The position numbers and the translations under genes were made by a program. The notes under the pieces are model-generated. The model searched no databases. It saw nothing but the letters and a program-made list of their open reading frames with translations, and had not been told where the DNA came from. From Acetobacteraceae bacterium (GTDB lineage Bacteria; Pseudomonadota; Alphaproteobacteria; Acetobacterales; Acetobacteraceae): 33,273 nt of DNA. Of this stretch, positions 1 through 7,911 are shown piece by piece (position 1 is the first letter of the stretch; each line of letters begins with the position of its first letter). The stretch covers positions 35,505-68,777 of the forward strand of contig DNXO01000104.1 of assembly GCA_003506895.1 (NCBI GenBank), in the 5' to 3' direction.

Positions 1-21
1 TCGAAGCTTCGGGCGGCTGGT

Positions 22-378
22 ATGACGTATCGGATTATCGGGCTGGCCATGCATGTGCATCGGCGGTTAGGCCCTGGCTTGCTCGAAAAATTCTATGAAA
101 GCTGCCTGTGCTATGAATTAAGCCGTAACGATATTCCTTTCCGCCGTCAGGTGACGATCCAGGTGGCTTATGAAGGAGTACCACTTGAGGCCGCCTACGT
201 CGCCGACATTATCGTCGCGGAACAAGTCATTCTGAAGATCAAGGCTGTCGAAACCATTCTTCCAGTACACAAATATCAACTACTGACATATATGCGCCTT
301 TTACCCTGTAGGCTCGGTTTACTTCTAAAATTCAATACCCCATCCCTAACCGACGGCATAAGGCGCTGCATCCTGTAA
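22..378 (+). CDS. GxxExxY family protein (possibly 5' incomplete)
   Basis: A 118-residue protein of the GxxExxY family, small proteins related to PD-(D/E)xK nucleases whose cellular role is not established. The name-giving motif is visible at residues 19-25 (G19, E22, Y25), followed by the typical tail in which a LLTYMRL-like segment and a GIRR segment are conserved. The putative nuclease core is unusual: D62 is present, but the usual E-x-K on the next strand reads K72-I-K74, so the acidic ligand appears to be replaced by lysine and the protein may be catalytically dead. The frame is open to the window edge, with seven more codons before the ATG, so the true start may lie outside the window. 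It is convergent with the membrane glycosyltransferase downstream. Sure of the family, unsure of start and function. Confidence 0.75.
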   Translation: MTYRIIGLAMHVHRRLGPGLLEKFYESCLCYELSRNDIPFRRQVTIQVAYEGVPLEAAYVADIIVAEQVILKIKAVETILPVHKYQLLTYMRLLPCRLGLLLKFNTPSLTDGIRRCIL

Positions 379-461
379 ATCCCCCCGCTGCGGCGGTGTG
401 CATAAAAAACTCCCAAAAATCCGTGTATGAAATCCACTAGATCCGTGATGAACCCTTTCCA

Positions 462-1892
462 TCAACACGAAGAACACCGCCGAAAAACCTCAACAGAACC
501 GGAACCCGCCACCCGCCGCCAAACAGGTGCAACCAGCACCGAGTGAAGCCCCGCGAGCACGGCAATACTGTCCCGATCCTGCGCAAGCACAGCAACAGCC
601 ACAAGATCAAACGGCTCCAACCGCATCAAGATCGGATCGCTCGGCCAGACCACCAACACCGGCACCGTCGGCAGCGCCGAGATACCGAACGCCCCGACGA
701 TCCCAACGCCATCGTTCCCCGACGGCACCACAACAACCGCGCCCCCGCCCAACCGTTCGGCATCGCGCGCGGCGGCTTGCGCCGGTTGCATGGTCCGGGA
801 TGAAAGCAACAGCCCCGCGACGCCGCACAGTTGGACAGCCAGCAGCAACCCGATACGCGCGTTCCAGCCCCGAAACGGCAGCGCCAGCAAAAGCGCGACG
901 AACGGCAATCCGAACGACAGATACCGGAGTTCGATCGGCGTGTTGTTGAACACGGCCCCCAGGGCCAGCAGGCCAGCTGCTGGAGCGATCGCCGCGGCCA
1001 CCACCAACCGTATCGCGAAATCGCCCGCCCATGGCCTCGCCCGCACGACCGGGAAAACCAACAGGATCGAAACCAAACCAAGTGCCGAGCCCGCGAATAT
1101 TTGCCAGACGCCGCCGAAATACAGCGGTAACCCCCCGAATACCGCCGCCCCCTGATACTGGATCAGGCGCACCAGGCTGCCCCAAAGCGAAAACGGCGGA
1201 AACTGCCCATCCCGCGACGCGTGCTGCGCGAAGAAAAACCATGCGTCCAACGCCAGGAACGGCATCGCCGCCGGGATCGCGGCCCAGGCGCCGGATACCG
1301 CCACCGCGGCGACACCGACGAACACCGCCAGATAGTTGCAACAACACGCGGCCCCAAGGCACACCCCAGCGATGACAAACCGCCGCACGAGAAGAAGCGC
1401 CACACCCGCCAGCGTAAGCGTCTCGGCCAGCGCAAAGCCACGCGCAATGGCATTCGTATAGACAAATCCGTAGCAGCCCAGCGTGATCAGCATGGCCGGG
1501 GCAGGGCGGATATCGCAGCGCCGGGCGATTACCCCCACAAGCCAGACTGATACCACGCCGAACAGCACCGACAGCATCCGCGCCGCGAAAAGCGTCGGCC
1601 CGAAGACGGAGCGCCAGATCGACGCCACCCAGAAATACAGCGGCGGGTGTACGTCGGTCGCCCTCAGGTCGCGCGCGATCGCGGCGAATGTCGTATGGCC
1701 GGCCTGCATGGTCGCGACCGCCCCGGCGGGGAACACGGTCGCCGGCCAGACCGGCCGAGCGGTCCCTGCGGTCAGGAACAGGGTGTATTGCTCGTCGTAT
1801 TCGGCGCCACGCAGCCACGCGGCGGCGGTCAGCACCATGGCCGCGAGTGCCAGCACAGCGCATCGTGCCCGAAATTCCGTCGCGTTAACCAA
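462..1892 (-). CDS. GT39/ArnT-like membrane glycosyltransferase
   Basis: A 476-residue polytopic membrane protein of the PMT/ArnT-like superfamily (GT-C fold). These enzymes move a sugar from a polyprenyl-phosphate donor to an acceptor on the periplasmic side of the inner membrane. The N-terminus has one hydrophobic segment (about 11-28) followed by an acidic motif Y-D33-E34, the place where the catalytic Asp of this superfamily lies. A D80-V-H-P-P segment on the first periplasmic loop is also characteristic. About ten further hydrophobic stretches follow. The gene is divergent from a polyprenyl-phosphate-type GT2 gene only 55 bases away, which could make the lipid-linked sugar donor it uses. 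The acceptor cannot be told from sequence. Several long ORFs in other frames over this gene are high-GC shadows. Confidence 0.82.
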   Translation of the reverse strand: MVNATEFRARCAVLALAAMVLTAAAWLRGAEYDEQYTLFLTAGTARPVWPATVFPAGAVATMQAGHTTFAAIARDLRATDVHPPLYFWVASIWRSVFGPTLFAARMLSVLFGVVSVWLVGVIARRCDIRPAPAMLITLGCYGFVYTNAIARGFALAETLTLAGVALLLVRRFVIAGVCLGAACCCNYLAVFVGVAAVAVSGAWAAIPAAMPFLALDAWFFFAQHASRDGQFPPFSLWGSLVRLIQYQGAAVFGGLPLYFGGVWQIFAGSALGLVSILLVFPVVRARPWAGDFAIRLVVAAAIAPAAGLLALGAVFNNTPIELRYLSFGLPFVALLLALPFRGWNARIGLLLAVQLCGVAGLLLSSRTMQPAQAAARDAERLGGGAVVVVPSGNDGVGIVGAFGISALPTVPVLVVWPSDPILMRLEPFDLVAVAVLAQDRDSIAVLAGLHSVLVAPVWRRVAGSGSVEVFRRCSSC

Positions 1893-1947
1893 ATCTCAAT
1901 ACTTCCGCGTCATCCTGATCCGCATGTAGCAGTCAAAGGTTAACGAA

Positions 1948-2934
1948 GTGCTTATGCGGGACATGCCATCGGCTTCATCGCGGCGATCCTGGCAGCCAGC
2001 GATTTCGGTGGTGGTTCCAGCGCATAACGAAGCCGGCAGCCTGGACCTGTTTCACCAGCGCCTGGCGCGCTCATTGAGCGGCATCGAAAACTGGGAGGTC
2101 GTTTATATCGACGACGGCAGCACCGACGCGACCCTGGCTGCGATCGAGTCCCTGCGCCGCACCGACGACCGCGTCGCTCTGGTCAGCCTGTCGCGGAACT
2201 TCGGCAAGGAAATCGCGATCACCGCCGGCCTGGATCATGCGGCTGGCGATGCCGTCGTGGTCATCGACGCCGATCTGCAGGACCCGCCTGAGGTGATCCC
2301 TGACCTCATCGCCCAATGGCGGGCCGGGTTCGACATGGTGTACGCCAAACGCCGCAGCCGAACCGGCGACTCCTGGCTGAAACGCGGCACCGCGCGCGGC
2401 TTCTACCGGCTGATGCAGCGCATGGGTGACCTGAAGCTGCCCGAGGACACCGGCGATTTCCGCCTCATGAGCCGTCGCGTGGTCGATGCCGTGCGCCAGT
2501 TGCGGGAGCAGCACCGATTCATGAAGGGCCTGTTCGCCTGGGTCGGTTACCCAACCACCTATGTAACCTACGACCGGCAGCCGCGATGCGCTGGCGTCAG
2601 CAAGTGGTCCTACTGGAAGCTGTGGAATCTGGCGCTGGAGGGGATCACCAGCTTCACGGTCATGCCGCTGAAGTTGGCCACGTATGTTGGTCTGGCGGTC
2701 GCGCTGTTATCGGTGATCTACGCCGCGCAGGTGATCGTGAAGACGCTGATCATCGGCAATCCCGTCGCCGGATATCCCAGCCTGATGACGGTCGTGCTGT
2801 TTCTGGGCGGCATACAACTGATGTTCCTGGGCGTGATTGGCGAATACCTGGGACGAGTGTTTAACGAAACGAAACAGCGGCCACTGTACCTCGTCGAACG
2901 CTATGTACCGAGTTCGGTGAAAGTATCGGTATGA
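1948..2934 (+). CDS. GT2 polyprenyl-phosphate glycosyltransferase (DPM1/GtrB/ArnC-like)
   Basis: A 328-residue family 2 glycosyltransferase that should transfer a sugar from a nucleotide donor to undecaprenyl phosphate on the cytoplasmic face of the inner membrane. The catalytic domain (about 18-230) shows V-V-P-A-H-N-E (22-28), the D55-D56-G-S nucleotide-binding motif, the metal-binding D107-A-D109 followed by Q-D-P-P, and the G-V-S-K-W segment (216-220). Two transmembrane helices follow (about 243-268 and 276-300), the arrangement of the GtrB/DPM1-like subgroup. The start is GTG at 1948, with AAAGG 8 bases upstream; ATG at 1954 or 1963 are alternatives. Its last codon overlaps the GH5 gene by ATGA, so the two are translationally coupled. 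The sugar is not predictable; glucose, mannose or an amino sugar are all possible. Confidence 0.9.
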   Translation: MLMRDMPSASSRRSWQPAISVVVPAHNEAGSLDLFHQRLARSLSGIENWEVVYIDDGSTDATLAAIESLRRTDDRVALVSLSRNFGKEIAITAGLDHAAGDAVVVIDADLQDPPEVIPDLIAQWRAGFDMVYAKRRSRTGDSWLKRGTARGFYRLMQRMGDLKLPEDTGDFRLMSRRVVDAVRQLREQHRFMKGLFAWVGYPTTYVTYDRQPRCAGVSKWSYWKLWNLALEGITSFTVMPLKLATYVGLAVALLSVIYAAQVIVKTLIIGNPVAGYPSLMTVVLFLGGIQLMFLGVIGEYLGRVFNETKQRPLYLVERYVPSSVKVSV

Positions 2935-3968
2935 GGCTGCTGGTGTTGATGCTCTGCCTGTTGTCCGGTTCGGCAATCGGGCAAACCCCGCTTAACCGAG
3001 GCATCAACGTCACCGGCTGGTTTCGCTTTCCGGTCAGCCGCGACCCTGCTGTCCTGGCGAACTATATCGGCGATCGGGCGCTGGCCGATCTTCGCACCGC
3101 CGGCTTCGACTTCGTCAGGCTAGCGGTCGATCCCGACCTTCTCGATGTCCGCGCACTGCTACCCGCGATCAGGCGTATCCAGCGTCAGGGGCTCACGGTC
3201 GTCGTGTCCCCGCACCCGCGCGACTGGCATCTGGAAACAACCGATCCCGATAGGCTGTTACGGTTCTGGAATACCCTGGCGCCGGCCCTGCGCGGGCTCG
3301 ACCCCGCTCGAACCGTACCGGAAGTGGTGAACGAACCGGTGTTCCCGAACGACCCAGCCGGTTGGGGGCGGTTGCAGCATCGGGTGCTGGCGGAAATCCG
3401 CGCTTCCTTGCCCCAATCGCTGGTCGTGCTGACGGGTCAGGACTGGGGAAGCGTCCCGGGCCTCTTGGCCCTTACGCCCGAGGACGATCCGCACGTCGTG
3501 TATAGCTTCCATTTCTACGATCCCGCCGACCTGACATCGCTCGCCGCCTACCGATCCGATGTCGATCGCACCGCACTGGCCGCGCTACCCTTCCCGGCGG
3601 CCAATGACTGTGACGCTCGGATGCGGGCACCGGCCGACGCGCCGACGCGGGACCTGATCCGCTATTACTGCGCCTCGCACTGGGACCGTGCGCATGTCAC
3701 CGACGCCATCGACCGCGCCGCCGGGTGGGCGCAAGCTCACCATGTCCGTCTTCTTGCCGGTGAATTCGGGGCGACCGCCCAGTTGAACCGATCCGCGCGC
3801 CTCGCCTGGCTGAAGACCGCGAGGCAGGGCTTCGAGGAAAACGGGATCTCCTGGGCGCTGTGGGGGTATGACGACGTCATGGGTCTGGCGGTCAGTCGTC
3901 CGGTTCCGCTACGACCGGTGCTGGACGCGGGTGTAATGGCCGCGCTTGGCATGGCGACGGGGATGTGA
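2931..3968 (+). CDS. Secreted glycoside hydrolase family 5 (cellulase-like)
   Basis: A 345-residue GH5-type retaining beta-glycosidase. Residues 1-17 form a short signal peptide (M-R-L-L-V-L-M-L-C-L core), so the enzyme should act in the periplasm or outside. The (beta/alpha)8 signature residues are visible: R63 in the F-V-R-L strand, the acid/base E135 in V-N-E-P, H194 and Y196 in S-F-H-F-Y, the nucleophile E278 in A-G-E-F-G, and W308 near the end. The length is normal for a bare catalytic domain with no carbohydrate-binding module. It overlaps the GT2 gene by 4 bases at its start and touches the decarboxylase gene at its end, so it is probably one transcript. A role in trimming or modifying the glycan made by the neighbouring glycosyltransferases is an inference; the substrate is unknown. 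Confidence 0.88.
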   Translation: MRLLVLMLCLLSGSAIGQTPLNRGINVTGWFRFPVSRDPAVLANYIGDRALADLRTAGFDFVRLAVDPDLLDVRALLPAIRRIQRQGLTVVVSPHPRDWHLETTDPDRLLRFWNTLAPALRGLDPARTVPEVVNEPVFPNDPAGWGRLQHRVLAEIRASLPQSLVVLTGQDWGSVPGLLALTPEDDPHVVYSFHFYDPADLTSLAAYRSDVDRTALAALPFPAANDCDARMRAPADAPTRDLIRYYCASHWDRAHVTDAIDRAAGWAQAHHVRLLAGEFGATAQLNRSARLAWLKTARQGFEENGISWALWGYDDVMGLAVSRPVPLRPVLDAGVMAALGMATGM

Positions 3969-5428
3969 TGACGACCACTGACGGCGCAACCGATACAGAC
4001 GGGATGGAAAGCCTCGATCCCGCCGACTGGTCCGATCTGCGCGTGCTTGGGCACCGCATGATTGACGACATGTTCGATCACCTGCAAACCCTGCGCGACG
4101 GCCCAGTATGGCAGAAGATGCCGGACCCGTTGCGACAGGAACTGCGTCAGGCCTTGCCACGCCAACCGCAAGCGCCGGAGGCGGTTTACGAAACCTTCCA
4201 GCGGCTGGTCCAACCCTATTCCACTGGCAATCTGCATCCAAGATTCATGGGCTGGGTCCATGGCGGCGGCAATCCCATCGGCATGCTGGCCGAATTGTTG
4301 GCGGGCGGCCTGAACGCCAACCTGGGCGGCCGCGATCACGCGCCGATTGAGGTTGAACGTCAGGTGATCGCCTGGGCCGCCGAGATGCTTGGCTTTCCAT
4401 CCGACTCGTCCGGGGTGTTGGTCACCGGGACCTCAATTGCCAACCTGATTGGCGTGCTGGTCGCCCGTTCCGCCAAACTCGGCCCCTCGGTGCGCAGCGA
4501 TGGTGTCGATGGGACGCGCCTCGTCGCCTACACATCCGCCGCCGCGCATGGCTGCATGCCGCGCGCGATGGAAATGGCCGGTTTGGGGCGCGATGCGCTG
4601 CGGATGATTCCCTGTGACGCGGAAGGCCGCATGCGTCTCGATCTGCTGGCGCAGCACCTGGAGGCAGACCGCGCGGCCGGCGCCCAGCCCTTTTTGGTGA
4701 TCGGCACGGCCGGCACGGTCAATACCGGCGCGATCGACGATCTTCGCGCGATTGCCGGTTTCGCGGCGAGGCACGGGCTGTGGTTCCACGTCGATGGCGC
4801 CTTCGGGGCGGTCGCCGCCCTGTCACCGAAACTGCGCCCGCTGCTGGCGGGGATCGAGCAGGCCGACTCGGTCGCGTTCGACTTCCACAAATGGGCGCAA
4901 GTTCCCTATGACGCCGGCTGCATCGTCGTACGCGATCCAGCTCGGCAACTGGAAACATTCGGTGCGGAAGCCGCCTATTTGAAGCGCGAAGACCGGGGTC
5001 TGGCCGCCGGCGGCGTGTGGCCCTGCGACCTGGGGCCAGATCTGTCACGAGGGTTTCGGGCACTGAAGGTCTGGATGACGCTGTCCGTCTATGGTGCGGA
5101 CCGTATCGGCGCCATCGCCGAACAAACCTGCGACCTGGCGGCGACGCTTGCCGCCCGCGTGGATCGGGAGCCATCGCTGGAAAGGCTGGCGCCCGTCGCG
5201 CTCAACATCGTCTGCTTCCGCTATATCGCGGCCCAGGGCGATCTCGACCGCTTGAACGCAGACATCACGGCGGACCTGCACGAATCCGGAATCGCCGCGC
5301 CGTCCACCACGATAATTGGCGGCGTGCTGGCGATCAGAGCGGCGATCGTCAACCACAGGACCAACCACACCGATATCACGGTCATGGTGAATGCGGTGCT
5401 GGAAGCCGGCCGTAAGCGGGGGGCGTAA
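3965..5428 (+). CDS. PLP-dependent group II amino acid decarboxylase
   Basis: A 487-residue fold-type I PLP enzyme of the glutamate/aromatic-L-amino-acid decarboxylase family, expected to convert an amino acid to the amine plus CO2 in the cytoplasm. Visible landmarks are the N-terminal P-x-F-M-G-W-V-H-G-G segment (92-101), G-V-L-V-T-G-T-S cofactor phosphate binding (150-157), H195 that stacks on the PLP ring, D277 in H-V-D-G-A-F-G, and the Schiff-base lysine K309 in D-F-H-K-W. The frame begins with GTG at 3965 directly followed by ATG at 3968, which overlaps the GH5 stop by one base. Either may be used, and both imply coupling. The substrate cannot be assigned. A decarboxylase in one operon with a GT2 and a GH5 gene is unusual. 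Confidence 0.88.
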   Translation: MMTTTDGATDTDGMESLDPADWSDLRVLGHRMIDDMFDHLQTLRDGPVWQKMPDPLRQELRQALPRQPQAPEAVYETFQRLVQPYSTGNLHPRFMGWVHGGGNPIGMLAELLAGGLNANLGGRDHAPIEVERQVIAWAAEMLGFPSDSSGVLVTGTSIANLIGVLVARSAKLGPSVRSDGVDGTRLVAYTSAAAHGCMPRAMEMAGLGRDALRMIPCDAEGRMRLDLLAQHLEADRAAGAQPFLVIGTAGTVNTGAIDDLRAIAGFAARHGLWFHVDGAFGAVAALSPKLRPLLAGIEQADSVAFDFHKWAQVPYDAGCIVVRDPARQLETFGAEAAYLKREDRGLAAGGVWPCDLGPDLSRGFRALKVWMTLSVYGADRIGAIAEQTCDLAATLAARVDREPSLERLAPVALNIVCFRYIAAQGDLDRLNADITADLHESGIAAPSTTIIGGVLAIRAAIVNHRTNHTDITVMVNAVLEAGRKRGA

Positions 5429-5435
5429 AAGAAAA

Positions 5436-5458
5436 GCCCCCGGTTATTCACCGGGGGC
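5436..5458 (-). terminator. Rho-independent terminator (minus-strand orientation)
   Basis: A perfect 8-bp stem (GCCCCCGG / CCGGGGGC) with a 7-base loop. On the minus strand it is followed by CUUUUCUUUU, so it works best for minus-strand transcription. On the plus strand it sits just after the decarboxylase stop but lacks a U-tract. It is the natural 3' end for a small RNA coming from about 5620. Confidence 0.75.
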
Positions 5459-5619
5459 AAGTATACAGGGAGGCTTCACGTCTGGGAGACGCAGGGACCA
5501 GAGGCCCCTTTCCAGCGACTTGCGCTGAAACTCTAACGGCGGTGCCGTCGTAACTGATGTCCCTCTTTAATCCCGCATCTGCGAAGGAAACCACTGTTCA
5601 GAACTGGCACCCGGCATGT
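5436..5619 (-). ncRNA. Candidate structured small RNA
   Basis: A gene-free stretch that folds into five consecutive hairpins (plus-strand positions): 5536-5548 (ACGGC/GCCGT), 5513-5527 (CAGCG/CGCTG), 5494-5508 (six pairs), 5479-5491 (CGTCT/AGACG) and the terminator at 5436-5458. The third stem needs a G-U wobble that exists only in the minus-strand RNA (it would be C-A on the other strand), which favours minus-strand transcription. Unpaired CCC, CUCCC and CCUCCC stretches resemble the anti-Shine-Dalgarno motifs of alphaproteobacterial small RNAs. The 5' end is guessed from a promoter-like sequence at 5626-5653. I do not recognise a named family. The length of about 185 nt is like 6S RNA, but I could not fit the 6S fold. 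Confidence 0.45.
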
Positions 5620-5625
5620 CGATTT

Positions 5626-5653
5626 CGCATACCGACTTATTGGTATTGTTCAA
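5626..5653 (-). promoter_or_regulatory. Possible promoter for the small RNA
   Basis: On the minus strand TTGAAC (5648-5653) and TATGCG (5626-5631) are separated by 16 bases, a fair sigma-70-type match. An inverted repeat ATACC-N8-GGTAT (about 5629-5646) lies in the spacer and could be an operator. The start would fall near 5619. Weak evidence on its own; the terminators on both sides make a separate transcript plausible. Confidence 0.35.
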
Positions 5654-5717
5654 AAAAGCATAGCTGGGTCCCGTTGGGCGGTGCCCGGCCTAAGTCTCTG
5701 AATTTTGGGGCTAAAAA

Positions 5718-5760
5718 GGACCGGGCGGTGGCAATGTGCCGATGCCACCGCCACCGGTCC
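5718..5760 (-). terminator. Rho-independent terminator of the LysR gene
   Basis: A long GC-rich hairpin: a 9-bp inner stem (GCGGTGGCA/TGCCACCGC), a 2-base bulge, then a 7-bp outer stem (GGACCGG/CCGGTCC). It is followed on the minus strand by five U residues (A5713-A5717 on the plus strand). It lies about 65 bases after the LysR stop and separates that transcript from the small RNA region. Confidence 0.85.
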
Positions 5761-5826
5761 AATGACCTTGGGAATCATTCGGTCATCGTTGCATTGATAT
5801 CAATCAATCGGCTTAGCCGAAGGCGG

Positions 5827-6714
5827 TCAGTGGATCTCCGCCAGTCGGGCTAACAGGAAATCGCGAAACACCGCGACGCGCTTCGAATTCCGCAGTTCCT
5901 CCGGATAGACAAAGAACACGTCCACCTTCGGCCCTTTCAGGTCGGTCAACACATGCACCAGATCGGGGTTCTCATTCACCACGTAATCCGGCAACGCCCC
6001 AATCCCCAATCCGGACCGGATCGCCAGCAGCACCGCATGGATCGAATTCACCTCCAGCAGTGCTCTGCGGGGGTTACCGGGGCGGCGTCCAGCCTCCGCG
6101 AGCCAGTTGACTTCCTGAATCGGTGGGTGGTGCTGGCCGAACAGAACCAGGCGATGGGCATCCAGATCCTCGGCCCGCTGCGGAACGCCATGCTTCTTCA
6201 GGTATTCCGGAGCGGCCACGACATGCCACTGCATCGTCATCAAATGCCGCTGCACCAGGTCGGGCTGCTTCGGCGGATGCATGCGAATCGCGACATCGGC
6301 CTCCCGCATCGCCAGATCCAGTTCCGCGTCGTCCAACAGCAAGGCGACGGAAACATCCGGATAGGCTTCCAGGAAACCATAAAGCCGCGGCGCCAGCCAT
6401 GAGGAGCCGAACCCGACCGTCGTGGTGACCTTCAACCGGCCCGCCGGCTTTTCCTTGCTTTCGGTCAGCAGTGCTTCGGTGATCGCCAGCTTGGCAAAGA
6501 CCTCACGCACCGTGCGGTTCAGCGACTCGCCCTGTTCGGTTAGAATCAGGCCACGCGCGTGACGGTGAAACAGTGGAACCTGAAGCGCTTCTTCCAGCGC
6601 CGAAATCTGCCTTGAGACAGCCGATTGGCTGAGGCTTAGCGTATCGCCAGCATGCGTGAAGCTGCCTGCTTCCGCCACGGCGTGAAAGACACGCAGCTTG
6701 TCCCAGTCCATCAC
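5827..6714 (-). CDS. LysR-family transcriptional regulator
   Basis: A 295-residue LysR-type regulator. The winged helix-turn-helix occupies about residues 5-65 (L-R-V-F-H-A-V-A-E-A-G-S-F-T, then S-Q-S-A-V-S-R-Q-I-S as recognition helix). The periplasmic-binding-protein-like effector domain covers about 93-295. The frame begins GTG-ATG (6714 or 6711), preceded by GGGGAGAG as ribosome binding site. It lies 136 bases downstream of trxB on the same strand, a pairing commonly seen in alphaproteobacteria, and ends at a strong terminator. The inducer is unknown. Proximity to trxB suggests a redox-related regulon, but this is inference. Confidence 0.93.
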   Translation of the reverse strand: MMDWDKLRVFHAVAEAGSFTHAGDTLSLSQSAVSRQISALEEALQVPLFHRHARGLILTEQGESLNRTVREVFAKLAITEALLTESKEKPAGRLKVTTTVGFGSSWLAPRLYGFLEAYPDVSVALLLDDAELDLAMREADVAIRMHPPKQPDLVQRHLMTMQWHVVAAPEYLKKHGVPQRAEDLDAHRLVLFGQHHPPIQEVNWLAEAGRRPGNPRRALLEVNSIHAVLLAIRSGLGIGALPDYVVNENPDLVHVLTDLKGPKVDVFFVYPEELRNSKRVAVFRDFLLARLAEIH

Positions 6715-6850
6715 AAAGTCTCTCCCCGCGGCTATTCAGGTCGGAGCCGCACCGAATCGCTCGCCCACGGTGCTTGTGAGCAATACGTCAAGCCTAAACA
6801 CACTTTACCGAATCATGTGACCGAATTTGCTGGTTTCCGGCAATTTTCGT

Positions 6851-7819
6851 TTATTCCGCGGCCAAAGAGGCGCGAACCTCATGTTCGGCGATAAATTTTT
6901 CTGCTTCCAGAGCCGCCATGCAGCCAGTTCCGGCGGCGGTGACGGCCTGGCGATAGATCTTGTCCTGGACATCGCCGGCAGCGAACACCCCGGGAACCGA
7001 CGTCCGCGTGGTGCCGGACTCCGTGCGGATGTAGCCCTCGGGGTCCAGGTCGACGTGGCCGGCAAACATCGTTGTCGTTGGGCTGTGGCCGATGGCGATG
7101 AAAACACCATCGACCGGCAAGACGGTTTCCTGCCCAGTCTTTTCGTTGTGCAGCCGCACGCCGGTGACGACCTCTGGCGTTCCGCCGCCAACGATTTCCC
7201 TCACCGAACTGTTCCAGATCACATCGATCTTGGGGTGCGCGAACAGCCGGGCCTGGAGGATCTTCTCGGCGCGCAGGCTGTCGCGGCGGTGGATCAAGGT
7301 GACCTTCTCGGCATGATGCGTCAGGTACAGCGCCTCCTCGACCGCGGTGTTGCCGCCTCCGACCACGGCGACGGTCTTGCCGCGGTAGAAAAATCCATCG
7401 CAGGTGGCACAGGCCGATACACCACGACCCGACAGGGTCTGTTCGGATTCCAGGCCAAGCCAGCGCGCCTGGGCGCCGGTGGCGATGATGACGGCGTCCG
7501 CCGTGTAGGTGTCGCCCGAGTCGCCCTTGCAGACGAACGGCCTGCGCGAGAAATCCACGCCGACGATCAGGTCGTGAACGATGCGCGTGCCGACATGGGC
7601 GGCCTGCGTTTCCATCTGCTCCATCAGCCAGGGGCCTTGGATGACGTCGGCGAAACCCGGATAATTCTCGACATCGGTCGTGATCGTAAGCTGGCCGCCG
7701 GGCTGCATGCCGGCCACCAGAATTGGTGCCATATTGGCGCGCGCGGCATAGATGGCGGCTGTATAGCCAGCGGGGCCGGCGCCGATGATCAGAACCTTGG
7801 TGTGATGCGTTTCGCTCAT
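6851..7819 (-). CDS. trxB: Thioredoxin-disulfide reductase
   Basis: A 322-residue low-molecular-weight thioredoxin reductase, the FAD enzyme that passes electrons from NADPH to thioredoxin in the cytoplasm. The FAD-binding G-A-G-P-A-G is at 13-18, the redox-active C137-A-T-C140 at the family position, the NADPH site G-G-G-N-T-A at 154-159 with H-R-R-D at 177-180 (the arginines read the 2'-phosphate), and the C-terminal G-D-V-Q-D-K-x-Y-R-Q-A motif binds FAD. The length is typical. The gene has no Shine-Dalgarno before ATG 7819, and a promoter-like -10 box lies only 5 bases upstream, so the mRNA may be leaderless. It is divergent from the MerA-like reductase gene. Confidence 0.97.
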   Translation of the reverse strand: MSETHHTKVLIIGAGPAGYTAAIYAARANMAPILVAGMQPGGQLTITTDVENYPGFADVIQGPWLMEQMETQAAHVGTRIVHDLIVGVDFSRRPFVCKGDSGDTYTADAVIIATGAQARWLGLESEQTLSGRGVSACATCDGFFYRGKTVAVVGGGNTAVEEALYLTHHAEKVTLIHRRDSLRAEKILQARLFAHPKIDVIWNSSVREIVGGGTPEVVTGVRLHNEKTGQETVLPVDGVFIAIGHSPTTTMFAGHVDLDPEGYIRTESGTTRTSVPGVFAAGDVQDKIYRQAVTAAGTGCMAALEAEKFIAEHEVRASLAAE

Positions 7820-7824
7820 ACCTG

Positions 7825-7854
7825 AACATATCGGCGTGTAGGTGTCTGGGGCAA
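7825..7854 (-). promoter_or_regulatory. Putative trxB promoter (leaderless arrangement)
   Basis: On the minus strand TTGCCC (7849-7854), an 18-base spacer and TATGTT (7825-7830). The -10 box ends 5 bases before the trxB ATG, so a start 6-7 bases downstream would coincide with the A of the start codon. No ribosome binding site is seen, consistent with a leaderless message. The match is moderate. Confidence 0.4.
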
Positions 7855-7911
7855 GCGCGGGGCGACAACTGGGTGATGGCGCTTCCCGCGGCTTGGCCCC
7901 AATCTCGCGCC

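Noticed and set aside
607..1863. 418-codon minus-strand frame inside the GT39 gene
   Set aside because: Same strand, other phase; Arg/Gly-rich shadow without membrane segments, while the main frame has the GT39 motifs.
5557..5853. 98-codon plus-strand frame
   Set aside because: It spans the two hairpin-rich elements and the end of the LysR gene; no protein character.
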